Positions 49,009 to 56,316 of a stretch of DNA of 56,751 nt are shown here, in pieces. The notes under the pieces are model-generated. The model ran no database searches and had not been told where the DNA came from. It saw only the letters and a program-made list of their open reading frames with translations. Made by a program: the position numbers and the translations under genes. Position 1 is the first letter of the stretch. The number at the start of each line of letters is the position of its first letter. Origin of the DNA: a virus; IMG/VR virus record IMGVR_UViG_3300036945_000784, positions 1 to 56,751 of that record. One strand, written 5' to 3'.

Positions 49009-50139
49009 TCATACGCCACCCGGTTGTTTCGAGACACTATTTTCAGCGCCGGAAACGTCGTCTCCGAACTTTTCTCCGGATTTCATGGCGGACAGCGCTG
49101 CGAGGCGATCTTTTGTGCTGACCTGCACATAGCGGCGCGTGGTCCCGATATCGGCATGTCCAAGCTGAGATTGAGCGACCGCGATTCCGGCTTTGCGCGT
49201 CAGCTTCGTTGCTACGTCGTGCCGGTGATCGTGAATGGTCAGATCCGTCAGCCCAGCGCGCTTGATGGCGCGGCGCAGGGCGAGGCGAATGCTGTTGTAG
49301 GTCATGGGCCGCAGCTTGCCGCGAACCTCCCTGAACCACACCGTAGGCAGCTTGGCGGCTATCGCGCGCGACTTCCTCGCCAGCATCAGCCGGCCGTCAT
49401 CGGGAAGCAGGTCCACAACGTAGGTGGAGCCGTCCTTACGGTCGCGGATGCGGATCGATACCTGGCCCTGCACTTCGTAGACCTCGGACGGGTCGAAGAA
49501 CATTTCCCCGAGCCTTACTCCGTAGGTCGCGAGGAAGTTTCGGAACGGGCGAAAGTCAGCACGCAGCGAGGCGTCCAACCTCGCGTGTTCTTCATCCGCA
49601 ATCTCGCGCGACCGCGGCGAGGCTTCGGTCAGCCGGACGGCGCTCCAGTCTATGCGTTGCAGGGACTTGGCGCCCCAGACGATTTCGGCACGGCGCATGA
49701 TGCGTTTGAGGACGTCCACAACCTGCCGGTTTACCGTCGAGGCTTTGACGGCGCGGGTTTTCACCCCATCCTTGGAGCGGTATTCGGCCAGCATCAGGCG
49801 GCGCCGGCGCACAGCCTCGGACACGGTTGCCGTGGTGATTTCCTTGAGCCGCAGGTCGCCGCCTACGCACAGCTCGACCAGCTTGAGCGACCGCAGCCAG
49901 TTCTTCGCTGACGGCTGTGTCTGACCGACTTCCTCGAACCATCGATCGCAGGCCGTCGAAACGGTCATTTCGCTGACTGCGTCCGGTTTGATGCCAGCTT
50001 CAGCGTTAGTTCGCGCCTTGCGTTCCACCCGCTTGGCTTCTGCGAGGTTCGTGGTGTTGCACGGCCCCCGGTATTTGACCCGCGCGATCTGGAACTCGTA
50101 GACGTAACGGTCTGTGCCCCTTGGCTGGTAGACTGACAT
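49009..50139 (-). CDS. int: Tyrosine-family integrase
   Basis: A 376-aa site-specific recombinase. The N-terminal arm-binding beta part is residues 1-50 (YVYEFQIARVKYRG), the core-binding domain about 58-165, and the catalytic domain from 180: Arg209 (TYGVRLGEMF), H303-x-x-R306 (IHDHRHDV), LGH with His328 and nucleophile Tyr337 (TTRRYVQV). All key residues are visible. The stop lies next to the tRNA-like attP core. The N-terminus overlaps the Xis candidate by 175 bp. Confidence 0.93.
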   Translation of the reverse strand: MSVYQPRGTDRYVYEFQIARVKYRGPCNTTNLAEAKRVERKARTNAEAGIKPDAVSEMTVSTACDRWFEEVGQTQPSAKNWLRSLKLVELCVGGDLRLKEITTATVSEAVRRRRLMLAEYRSKDGVKTRAVKASTVNRQVVDVLKRIMRRAEIVWGAKSLQRIDWSAVRLTEASPRSREIADEEHARLDASLRADFRPFRNFLATYGVRLGEMFFDPSEVYEVQGQVSIRIRDRKDGSTYVVDLLPDDGRLMLARKSRAIAAKLPTVWFREVRGKLRPMTYNSIRLALRRAIKRAGLTDLTIHDHRHDVATKLTRKAGIAVAQSQLGHADIGTTRRYVQVSTKDRLAALSAMKSGEKFGDDVSGAENSVSKQPGGV

Positions 50140-50354
50140 TCCGGAGCCCTCCCCAGGTATAGCCGGACGTGGCTGGCGGTGAACTCGACGCGGTTTCCGA
50201 ACGGTATGCCCTGAAGGCGACCTTCCCGGATGTCTTCTAGGACGCGAGCATAGTCGATCCCAACGATCCGCGCGACTTCGCGAGCCGATACCACGCAGCG
50301 GGTGGTAAAGGCTTCCTGAAGACGGGCTTCCGTTAGGGGATCGAGCGTGCTCAC
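49965..50354 (-). CDS. Excisionase-like winged-helix protein
   Basis: A 129-aa protein. Residues about 20-70 (CVVSAREVARIVGIDYARVL, GIPFGNRVEFTASHVRLYL) resemble AlpA/Xis-type MerR-like winged helices that bend DNA at attachment sites. The GTG start at 50,354 makes a GTGA overlap with the gene before it. The C-terminal half (out of frame over int) is Ser/Arg/Thr-rich and may be disordered. It is located directly upstream of int, as expected for xis. Confidence 0.68.
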   Translation of the reverse strand: MSTLDPLTEARLQEAFTTRCVVSAREVARIVGIDYARVLEDIREGRLQGIPFGNRVEFTASHVRLYLGRAPECQSTSQGAQTVTSTSSRSRGSNTGGRATPRTSQKPSGWNARRELTLKLASNRTQSAK

Positions 50355-50704
50355 TTCTCCCCGCTCCCCGCTAGTGCTGCGGCGCGGCGGAGGTCGCCAA
50401 TATAAACGCTGCACTCTTGGTTGTAGCTGCCTCCCCACACAGGCGTTGCGTCATCGCTCGCCACATGCGGCGGTATCCAGTTGGCGAGTTGCTCTGCCGC
50501 GTATTCCGCAAACGGCTTCAGCGCTTCTCTAAGCGCAGCATTCTCCCGCTCCAGCTCGGCTAGGCGAAGTGCGGCGGCGCGGAGTTGAACGGCCTCCTTT
50601 CGCGCTACAAAACCGATTGCGCTGGTCACGTCTGCCGCGGCCTCACGCTCGCAACCGTTGGCCCATTCCGTCAGCCTCTCCACCAGTTCTTGCGTCGTGC
50701 TCAT
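50351..50704 (-). CDS. Unknown coiled-coil protein, 117 aa
   Basis: A helical protein with a leucine-heptad stretch (LRLAELERENAALREAL) and an aromatic C-terminal part (WIPPHVASDD). Similar 'ERENAALREAL' proteins are common early phage genes of unknown role. It is coupled by GTGA to the Xis-like gene and by ATGA upstream. Confidence 0.65.
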   Translation of the reverse strand: MSTTQELVERLTEWANGCEREAAADVTSAIGFVARKEAVQLRAAALRLAELERENAALREALKPFAEYAAEQLANWIPPHVASDDATPVWGGSYNQECSVYIGDLRRAAALAGSGEK

Positions 50705-50955
50705 AGTCCCCTCATGTGTCGCGCGATGGTGTAGCCGCCTTCAACAATGGCGGTGTTGATCTGTCGGCCAAGCTCCTCGGGATCAATTGCAGGCTTGGCC
50801 GCGATTATCTCCAGCGCGTCGGCAATGCGCTTGAGGGAAATAGCCGTGGAGATTTCGGCGGCGTTGCGATTGTCGATGTGTGTGCTGACACCTGCGTTTG
50901 GCTCCAGCGCTTTGTACAGGTTGAACGGTTTTGGATTGTCACTCGTCGTGCTCAT
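50701..50955 (-). CDS. Small unknown protein, 84 aa
   Basis: A mainly helical protein, MSTTSDNPKPFNLY then ISTAISLKRIADALEIIAAK. ATG 50,955 has AAGGA 10 bases upstream and overlaps the stop of the next upstream gene. No family is recognised. Confidence 0.6.
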   Translation of the reverse strand: MSTTSDNPKPFNLYKALEPNAGVSTHIDNRNAAEISTAISLKRIADALEIIAAKPAIDPEELGRQINTAIVEGGYTIARHMRGL

Positions 50956-51161
50956 GGGCGGGGGTCCTTCAAAGTTGGGCGGCTCGCGCAGAACCAACCC
51001 GTTAGCTCCCCGCGAATGGGCTCCAATCCGGCAGGGCAGGCATACTTGTCGGCCTCGTCTTTTTTGCGATCATCAACCGTAAGAACCAGCACCAAGCCGC
51101 CAATCGCCACGAGACAAAGGGCGGAGATGAAAAACACTGGCGTACTTTTCTCGCCCATCAC
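50952..51161 (-). CDS. Single-span membrane protein, 69 aa
   Basis: An N-terminal membrane segment (residues 8-28, PVFFISALCLVAIGGLVLVL) followed by a small soluble part with two cysteines. ATGA overlaps on both sides. Unknown role in the leftward operon. Confidence 0.6.
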   Translation of the reverse strand: MMGEKSTPVFFISALCLVAIGGLVLVLTVDDRKKDEADKYACPAGLEPIRGELTGWFCASRPTLKDPRP

Positions 51162-51340
51162 TTCTTCTCCTGTGCTGCTGGTGGGGCGGCGTCGATCACT
51201 CGCGCCACGACCGTGTCGATAAGATCGACCGCCTCGTATTCGCCCTGTTCGGTTAGGTACGTTGCCAGCTTGTTGAGCCCGGCAATCAGCTCTGGCGATA
51301 CGCGCGGGGGCTCCACATCATCATCCTGTGCTGCCATCAC
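51158..51340 (-). CDS. Small acidic protein, 60 aa
   Basis: Acidic helical protein (ELIAGLNKLATYLTEQGEYE). Two ATGs in tandem; the first makes the ATGA overlap with the upstream gene. Function is unknown. Confidence 0.6.
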   Translation of the reverse strand: MMAAQDDDVEPPRVSPELIAGLNKLATYLTEQGEYEAVDLIDTVVARVIDAAPPAAQEKK

Positions 51341-51762
51341 GTTCTCTCCCGAACTTTGCCGTCAAACCCACGTTTCAGCTTCGGATGCGTCAGGCTGCGG
51401 CCCGCGCTCTGCCATTTCGACGGCGAGCGGCTTTCCGGCATCCGACCGAAGGGGCGGCTGGGGATTGCCTTCGTGACGCGGGGCTTGTTCTCCCCTCGAA
51501 TGCGACGGCCCTTTTTGGCCTCGCGATTGTCGTTCGCCGTCTTGGGCTTGTGGCAGGGAATGCAGAGCAGTTGCCAGTTCTCAAGCTCATGTTTTCCGAG
51601 CGCATCCAGGCGAATTATGTGATCAATATTGTAGTTGCCGAGTGAGACTTTCTCGCGGCACTTGGCGCAGCGCGCTTCGTACTTGATGAACACGGACGCC
51701 ACTTCGCGCGCTGTGAAGCTCTTGCGTTTGAGGGGCTTGGGCAGCGTGTTGGTGTCAGGCAT
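51337..51762 (-). CDS. HNH endonuclease, 141 aa
   Basis: Compact HNH nuclease: CAKCREKV (zinc pair), YNIDHIIRLDALGKHELENW and LLCIPCHKPKTAND, with the conserved Asp-His and Asn-His geometry. The C-terminus is basic and Arg/Lys/Pro-rich. It is the fourth HNH-type gene in this genome, embedded in the leftward operon and overlapping the upstream gene. It may be a homing nuclease or a recombination/repair nuclease. Confidence 0.78.
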   Translation of the reverse strand: MPDTNTLPKPLKRKSFTAREVASVFIKYEARCAKCREKVSLGNYNIDHIIRLDALGKHELENWQLLCIPCHKPKTANDNREAKKGRRIRGENKPRVTKAIPSRPFGRMPESRSPSKWQSAGRSLTHPKLKRGFDGKVRERT

Positions 51763-52312
51763 CGCGATCTGCAATCAGGTCAAAGATTTTCTCACCGATT
51801 TTCGCAAACTCATGCCCGAAGCGCCGACGCGCCGCGTAGTGAAAGCTTGAGATCATGTTCTCGACGGCAAACTCGGCGTACACTTCCTCGATCGTGTCAC
51901 CGGGGTTCGCGATAAACTGGTGATCGTTCATCGTGCAGTGGCGCTGGCGCTGCGTCTTGTCGGCAGCAGCAATCAACTTGAGAACGTTGTCAGTGATCTT
52001 GCGCCCGTACTCGTTTTCGTGCGCGGCGGTGTCGGCGGCTAGCGGGCGATCAGCTTTCGGAAAAGCGAGCCGAACCGCCTTCGCCCATGAAGCGGGAATT
52101 TCCCATTCCGAGGCCATGTAGCCAAGGTTGCTGGCGAGGGTTTCGTATGAGCAATCCTTCGGCGCGTTCCGCTTGATGGAGTTGCGGTAGGCAACCAGAA
52201 ACGCCGCCCGTGCGTCTGTGTCGGAACAGTTGCGCATAGCGGTCGGCATGTCACCGATTGCCTTGGGCGCTGTTCCGTCGATCATCCCAGCCGTCCACTC
52301 TTGCAGGTTCAT
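51755..52312 (-). CDS. Unknown protein, 185 aa
   Basis: A soluble helical protein (DARAAFLVAYRNSIKRNA, LASNLGYMASEWEIPASWAK). No recognised family. ATGA overlap with the DUF1367-like gene upstream suggests a linked early function in recombination or host takeover. Confidence 0.6.
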   Translation of the reverse strand: MNLQEWTAGMIDGTAPKAIGDMPTAMRNCSDTDARAAFLVAYRNSIKRNAPKDCSYETLASNLGYMASEWEIPASWAKAVRLAFPKADRPLAADTAAHENEYGRKITDNVLKLIAAADKTQRQRHCTMNDHQFIANPGDTIEEVYAEFAVENMISSFHYAARRRFGHEFAKIGEKIFDLIADRDA

Positions 52313-52827
52313 GCAGCCCTCCCACGAGCCTTGCCTTCAGTCGGCCAGACATCGTCGCCCAGCATGGCGGTGATCTCGTCCTTGATGTCGCCTTCAGGCA
52401 GGCCCGGCCAGATTTCAGCACGCACATAGGCCAGCGCCTTTTCCAGCCACGCCTGAAAGTCGGCCTGCGTCATCGACTCGTAAGCGATCGATGCGGGCCA
52501 TTCGAGGAAGGCTGGCGTCTTCAAGCCTGGCACGCGGATGTACTTGCGTTCGACGTGGCCCGTGTTGAGTTTCAGTTCCTCAACAACGTGCTCCCGGCTA
52601 TCGAACCTCTCGCTGTTCTGGTGGATCTTCTCGGCCATCGCCCAGAGCAGCTTGAGCTGGTCATAGTTGCGCGCTGTCTCAGTGACGATGTGAACCGTCC
52701 GTCCTGCCCGCACCTTTGCCAGCGTTTCGGCTGACATGGCATTGTCAGGCACGAGCGCGCGAACAACTTCCCCGGTTTCGGGGATGATGACTTCGCGGAC
52801 TTTGGCAAAGAGCGGGAAGCCGGTCAT
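52309..52827 (-). CDS. DUF1367-like phage protein
   Basis: A 172-aa protein with YDQLKLLWAMAEKIHQNSER and PASIAYESMTQADFQAWLEK, the pattern of the DUF1367 family found beside lambdoid recombination genes. Function is unknown; linkage to Nin-type recombination functions has been noted in other phages. ATG 52,827 overlaps the stop of the next upstream gene. Confidence 0.65.
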   Translation of the reverse strand: MTGFPLFAKVREVIIPETGEVVRALVPDNAMSAETLAKVRAGRTVHIVTETARNYDQLKLLWAMAEKIHQNSERFDSREHVVEELKLNTGHVERKYIRVPGLKTPAFLEWPASIAYESMTQADFQAWLEKALAYVRAEIWPGLPEGDIKDEITAMLGDDVWPTEGKARGRAA

Positions 52828-53270
52828 GCTGCTTTCTCCGGATTGCGGCGAAAGTGCTTGCCGGAACCCAGCGGCGTCGTGAGAGCCATCTCGACGGGCC
52901 AATTGCGATCCTGAATGCGCTTGACGATTGGGCGATAGCGCAAGCCATTGCGGCGGCAGTACTCGCGAAGCGTAACTCGCTCTTCACCGTGCATTACGTA
53001 AATGCAGTTTCGGCGATTGCTGTTTTGCTCTTTGCGCGTTGCCCAACGGCAATTGTCTGGTGAATACGGGCCGTCATTGTCCTCACGATCCAGCAGACCG
53101 CCTTCGGGACGCGGAGCCATATCAGCTTCAAAATTCTCGAATTTCTGCCAGCGCTCGCAGACTGAAATGCCGCGACCACCATAGTCTGCATACGCTTTGC
53201 AATTTGGGTTTCGGCAACGGTCCAGCATTGCCGCCCAAATCCAGTAAAGGCGGTCTTTGGGAGTGCTCAC
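52824..53270 (-). CDS. HNH/AP2-type mobile nuclease family protein
   Basis: A 148-aa protein with the recurrent phage pattern LYWIWAAMLDRCRNPNCKAY, YGGRGISVCERW, then DNCRWATRKEQNSNRR and a C-terminal HTH-like part. Members are free-standing endonucleases that spread between phages. It is inserted between the exonuclease and the DUF1367-like gene but keeps ATGA overlaps with both, so it is integrated into the operon. Confidence 0.75.
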   Translation of the reverse strand: MSTPKDRLYWIWAAMLDRCRNPNCKAYADYGGRGISVCERWQKFENFEADMAPRPEGGLLDREDNDGPYSPDNCRWATRKEQNSNRRNCIYVMHGEERVTLREYCRRNGLRYRPIVKRIQDRNWPVEMALTTPLGSGKHFRRNPEKAA

Positions 53271-53887
53271 GCAGCCTTCTCCATTGGCTGAAGCAAGGCA
53301 ACCTTGCGATCAACTTCTGCAAGGAACGCGAGAACTTCCTTCTCCAATTCGGCGATGACTTTCTCGTCTCGCGGAACGCGCTTCACGAACAACTGTAGAT
53401 GCGCAGGGAAGGCGGGGCTGAATGAAACATAGTCACACCACTTGCGGCCTGTGACGCCCATTTGCCACATCATTTGGGTGACGTATTTCGTGGGAACGGC
53501 CTGGCTAAGTAGTGTCTCAAGGTGCGCGGCAGGCTGCGGCGCCTTGATCTCAATCAGCCCGTCATCATCCACGAAGCCGTCAGGGCTGGCGCCGCTCATC
53601 GGCACGCGGGGATGGTCAACGAACGAAGCCAGCACCACGTCCACGTTGCGCATGAACTCATAGGCGGCTCGCGCCTGCGGTTCGGTGTCGATTCCGTGCT
53701 GCATGGCGGCGTTCGTGTAGCCCTCGACCACGACGCCCGTCAGGCGCTCGCAGATGATCTGCGCCTCGTAATTGGCGCGCGAGGCTGACACGCCCGTCTT
53801 GGTCTTGGCGATTACGTCAGCGACACGGGAAGCTGTGACGCGGCCAAGCCTGGCCTGCTTCCACTCGATGCTACCTTGCTCAATCAT
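53267..53887 (-). CDS. YqaJ/lambda-type exonuclease
   Basis: A 206-aa 5'-3' dsDNA exonuclease that makes 3' tails for single-strand annealing. It begins GSIEWKQARLGRVTASR; the metal site is GASPDGF with EIK (D-(x)n-ExK) near residues 98-116; TKYVTQMMWQMGVTGRKWCD is the family's C-terminal signature. It works with the ERF annealing protein encoded by the gene immediately upstream (ATGA overlap). Confidence 0.9.
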   Translation of the reverse strand: MIEQGSIEWKQARLGRVTASRVADVIAKTKTGVSASRANYEAQIICERLTGVVVEGYTNAAMQHGIDTEPQARAAYEFMRNVDVVLASFVDHPRVPMSGASPDGFVDDDGLIEIKAPQPAAHLETLLSQAVPTKYVTQMMWQMGVTGRKWCDYVSFSPAFPAHLQLFVKRVPRDEKVIAELEKEVLAFLAEVDRKVALLQPMEKAA

Positions 53888-54648
53888 TTGACACCCATAG
53901 CTTCGGCCTTGGCCTTCAGCGCCGCCATTGCCTGATGGAATTTTTGCACCGTCAGGGCGCCCAGCGTCGGCTCCTTCAGGTAGGCGGCGAACTTGCTTTC
54001 CTCCGTGCCGGTCTTCTTCATTTCGGCGCGAAGCTCATCCAGTTGCTCGTCGCTGATGAACTCGACCTCGACGGGCTGCGACATGGCGCCGTTGCCGTCA
54101 TCGTCTGTCGTGGCGATGTCGAAGATGGCTTCCTTGAGCGCACGGCGTCCGTAGGTCATGGTGGACTTCCACGCGTGGATTGCGGGCTTGTTGGCGTTGC
54201 CCTTCGCGCCCGCGCCATCCAGCGGCACGTCTGCGCGGTACTCGCGCTTGTGGCCGTTGGCGTGAGACACGGTGCAGCCGATGCCGAGATGGTCCGGCTT
54301 CTCGCTGTTGAACGGCCAGTATTCGGTCGAGAAGCCGTGCGCAGCGATGACAGGATCGCAGACCGCCGCAATGTCAGCGAGGTCGGCGTAGTTCTTCTTC
54401 GTGTGCGAGTTCGCGGTTGATCGACCAACGACAGGCAGGTTTGCCTTCACCTGGCGCATGGCTTCGTTGTAGGCTGCGGCCTCGTCGCGCTCGCGGATCA
54501 TGTCGAGGCGTGAAAGCAGGGCCTCGGCGCGGTCCATCGGGAGGTCTGCCCGGTTGAGCAGTTCCATCACAACGCGGACTTCGGCGGTGTAGGCAGGCGT
54601 CGAGTTGGCAACCTCGTTGCGGTTGTCGTGTTTTGCTAGTGCAGTCAT
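53884..54648 (-). CDS. erf: ERF-family single-strand annealing protein
   Basis: A 254-aa recombinase that anneals complementary single strands. Typical ERF segments are KANLPVVGRSTANSHTKKNY ADLADI, the PVIAAHGFS region, and TMTYGRRALKEAIFDIATTD with the DDDGN that ends the conserved core. With the exonuclease gene it forms a Red-like pair, useful for genome circularisation and recombination-dependent replication. Confidence 0.88.
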   Translation of the reverse strand: MTALAKHDNRNEVANSTPAYTAEVRVVMELLNRADLPMDRAEALLSRLDMIRERDEAAAYNEAMRQVKANLPVVGRSTANSHTKKNYADLADIAAVCDPVIAAHGFSTEYWPFNSEKPDHLGIGCTVSHANGHKREYRADVPLDGAGAKGNANKPAIHAWKSTMTYGRRALKEAIFDIATTDDDGNGAMSQPVEVEFISDEQLDELRAEMKKTGTEESKFAAYLKEPTLGALTVQKFHQAMAALKAKAEAMGVK

Positions 54649-54818
54649 GACTTCAGTTCCCTCTGATTAGCTTGCTCAAGCCGCCTAGCGACTGCCTCGA
54701 TCTCAGCCGCTGCCTGCTCCATCGCCAGCTCTGTGCGGCGTAAGCGTGCGAAGGCTTCATCGAGAGGGCAGACGGGACGGCGCTTGCGGGGGAATGCGAT
54801 GACGTTAGAGGCGGTCAT
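54645..54818 (-). CDS. Small Arg/Glu-rich protein, 57 aa
   Basis: MTASNVIAFPRKRRPVCPLD followed by a helical region with RRTELAMEQAAAEIEAVARR. It fills the gap between ERF and the next gene with ATGA overlaps at both ends, which strongly supports coding. Function is unknown; possibly an ERF partner. Confidence 0.65.
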   Translation of the reverse strand: MTASNVIAFPRKRRPVCPLDEAFARLRRTELAMEQAAAEIEAVARRLEQANQRELKS

Positions 54819-55039
54819 GTGCGCCCCTGCATCCGCTCGATGGCGATCTCTTCAAGGATGCGGTACGGCGCGGCGTTGTGTCTGGCGGTGATTTCGAACA
54901 GGCCAGCGTCATCGCTGGCGGCGTTCACTTCGCGGTCATGCTCACGGATCAGCGCGCGGGCTGCTTCCTTCGTGAGTGCGAGCTTGATGACGGAGAGGTC
55001 TTTGCTCTCGGCAAAAGTTCTAAGCTGTTCTAATGTCAC
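54815..55039 (-). CDS. Small unknown protein, 74 aa
   Basis: A helical protein (LTKEAARALIREHDREVNAA). ATGA overlaps with its neighbours place it in the leftward chain. No family is recognised. Confidence 0.6.
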   Translation of the reverse strand: MTLEQLRTFAESKDLSVIKLALTKEAARALIREHDREVNAASDDAGLFEITARHNAAPYRILEEIAIERMQGRT

Positions 55040-55326
55040 TTGGTTTCTCCAGTGGCTTTGGCGATGGCGGCGCGGGCGTCGTCTTGCGCCATCTGGCTTT
55101 CAATGGTTCCGTTGATGCCGAAGCCGAGCAGGTTTTGCAGGGCGTCCAGAAGCTCGGGCGCGGCAGCAATCAAAAGCGCGTTTGCGCTGATGCGTTCGGG
55201 ATGCTCAACGTCTTTATGGACAGTCTGGGCAATGGGGTGATTGTTCTCGTCGTAGATGTGACGCTGCCCAATGCTGTTTGCAGTGATGCTGGCCTCCCAA
55301 GGCCCCGGGGTATGTTTCGCGCTCAT
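55036..55326 (-). CDS. HTPGPW-type phage protein
   Basis: A 96-aa protein of a widespread but uncharacterised phage family that begins HTPGPW, has a short beta core, and contains ANALLIAAAPELLDALQNLL. It is usually found in early operons near recombination genes. It overlaps its neighbours by ATGA. Confidence 0.75.
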   Translation of the reverse strand: MSAKHTPGPWEASITANSIGQRHIYDENNHPIAQTVHKDVEHPERISANALLIAAAPELLDALQNLLGFGINGTIESQMAQDDARAAIAKATGETK

Positions 55327-55403
55327 GGTACGTCATCCTCAGTCGGGAGTTCGGGAAAGGGGAAGGTCAGCCATTCGATCAGGCGGCACAGAAGCGCGGT
55401 CAC
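55323..55403 (-). CDS. Microprotein, 26 aa
   Basis: A GTG-initiated frame, beginning MTALLCRLIEWLTFPF and ending EDDVP. It fits exactly between two genes: its GTG overlaps the TGA of the upstream gene (GTGA), and its TGA overlaps the ATG of the HTPGPW gene (ATGA). Amphipathic or membrane-active N-terminus. Support is purely from the overlap pattern. Confidence 0.5.
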   Translation of the reverse strand: MTALLCRLIEWLTFPFPELPTEDDVP

Positions 55404-55636
55404 AACTTTCGCTTCATGACGATGCGGGCGCAGCGCGTGCAGCAGTCCGGCGTGATCTGTTGGATCGGCCCGATGGTCAGCCACCCGGAACGATCACGAC
55501 CGCAGAGCGTGGTGATGCCGCTGTGCGCGATATGGTAGACATCGCGCTTCCACGGGTCCGTCAGCTTCTGGCCCGCGCGCTGATGCACGGTGTGAGGTTT
55601 CGCGGAGCAGACTGCGATCAGGGCGGTTGCCATCAC
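55400..55636 (-). CDS. Small Cys/His-rich protein, putative zinc binder
   Basis: A 78-aa protein with HTVHQ, HIAHSGITTLCG and CCTRCARI, suggesting a zinc-finger-like fold. ATGA overlap with the upstream gene fixes the start at 55,636. Function is unknown. Confidence 0.62.
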   Translation of the reverse strand: MMATALIAVCSAKPHTVHQRAGQKLTDPWKRDVYHIAHSGITTLCGRDRSGWLTIGPIQQITPDCCTRCARIVMKRKL

Positions 55637-55998
55637 GCCGCCCTCTCATCACGGCGCTGGTCAGCGAGATAATCAGCGGCCTCGTACATCGCCTCGGTGG
55701 CGCGCTCCCGAAGGAACGTGTCGTAAGCGCTCCACTCGTTGCTCTGGATTTCAGCGCGCTCGACTGCGGAGAGGTGCACAATCGGGAAGGCGCCATACGC
55801 AGCCGCGATGAACAGCGGCGCGTCGATGGCTGACATCTCGTCCGTCAGCCCTTCGATCATCGCGTCGAATACGCGGCGCATCTTTCGGGCGGGAAGAATG
55901 CTGCGGCCTTCGTAGGCATCGTCAATCGCGCTCAGGATGGACTGGCCAGCTTTGTGGCCTGCTTCGCAGAGGGCGTCGGCTTCGTGTTCGATGTTCAT
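55633..55998 (-). CDS. Unknown helical protein, 121 aa
   Basis: An acidic, Ala-rich helical protein (MNIEHEADALCEAGHKAGQS, then RATEAMYEAADYLADQRRDE). ATG 55,998 is preferred over longer frames because those run back into the preceding gene. It is the second gene of the leftward operon. No family is recognised. Confidence 0.62.
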   Translation of the reverse strand: MNIEHEADALCEAGHKAGQSILSAIDDAYEGRSILPARKMRRVFDAMIEGLTDEMSAIDAPLFIAAAYGAFPIVHLSAVERAEIQSNEWSAYDTFLRERATEAMYEAADYLADQRRDERAA

Positions 55999-56008
55999 CG
56001 GTGTGCTC

Positions 56009-56191
56009 CTAGGTGTTGGGGGAAGCGGAGAGCGCGGCCTGATAAACGGCGCGGGCCTCGTCCGAGAGGTTGCCGAGAGGGCCAAGCGCGATCTGAAGCA
56101 GACGCTTGCGGGCGCTGGCCGGAGTTTCCTTCAGCATCGCGGCGACGTTCTCGCGCGCTTCGCTGGCGGTCATCTGATGGCGGGTGGTCAT
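56009..56191 (-). CDS. First gene of leftward operon, 60 aa
   Basis: A small helical protein (TASEARENVAAMLKETPASA). Its start lies about 40 bp downstream of the predicted leftward promoter with operators, so it would be the first product made after infection or induction. In lambda this place is taken by the N antiterminator, but no arginine-rich RNA-binding motif is visible here. Confidence 0.6.
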   Translation of the reverse strand: MTTRHQMTASEARENVAAMLKETPASARKRLLQIALGPLGNLSDEARAVYQAALSASPNT

Positions 56192-56228
56192 CGGTGTCTC
56201 CCTGCCCGTGTGGTGGGCTGATGGGAGA

Positions 56229-56257
56229 AAGCTACACGGTGTAAAAAAGTACCGCAA
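56229..56257 (-). promoter_or_regulatory. Predicted leftward early promoter
   Basis: On the minus strand TTGCGG, a 17-bp spacer and TAGCTT form a sigma-70-like promoter about 40 bp before the first leftward gene. The operator at 56,238-56,253 fills the spacer, so repressor binding would directly block it. The -10 match is modest. Confidence 0.45.
56238..56253. promoter_or_regulatory. Operator site, left cluster, copy 1
   Basis: GGTGTAAAAAAGTACC matches the GGTRC-N6-GYACC operator except for one half-site base. It lies in the spacer of the predicted leftward promoter. Confidence 0.65.
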
Positions 56258-56264
56258 GGGGGTT

Positions 56265-56280
56265 GGTAGAAAAAAGTACC
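56265..56280. promoter_or_regulatory. Operator site, left cluster, copy 2
   Basis: GGTAGAAAAAAGTACC lies 27 bp (start to start) from copy 1 and shares AAAAAAGTACCG with it. Two operators on nearly the same DNA face could allow cooperative binding. Confidence 0.65.
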
Positions 56281-56316
56281 GAATGTACGATGGGTCAAAA
56301 TTGAGGATTGACCCGA

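Noticed and set aside
48959-49040. A functional tRNA-Pro
   Set aside because: The acceptor, D and anticodon arms are perfect, but no T-arm or CACTCCG strand follows, so it is only an attachment core.
56275-56290. A sixth operator (GTACCGAATGTACG) next to left copy 2
   Set aside because: Half-sites are present, but the spacing is one base too short and it overlaps copy 2; not counted.
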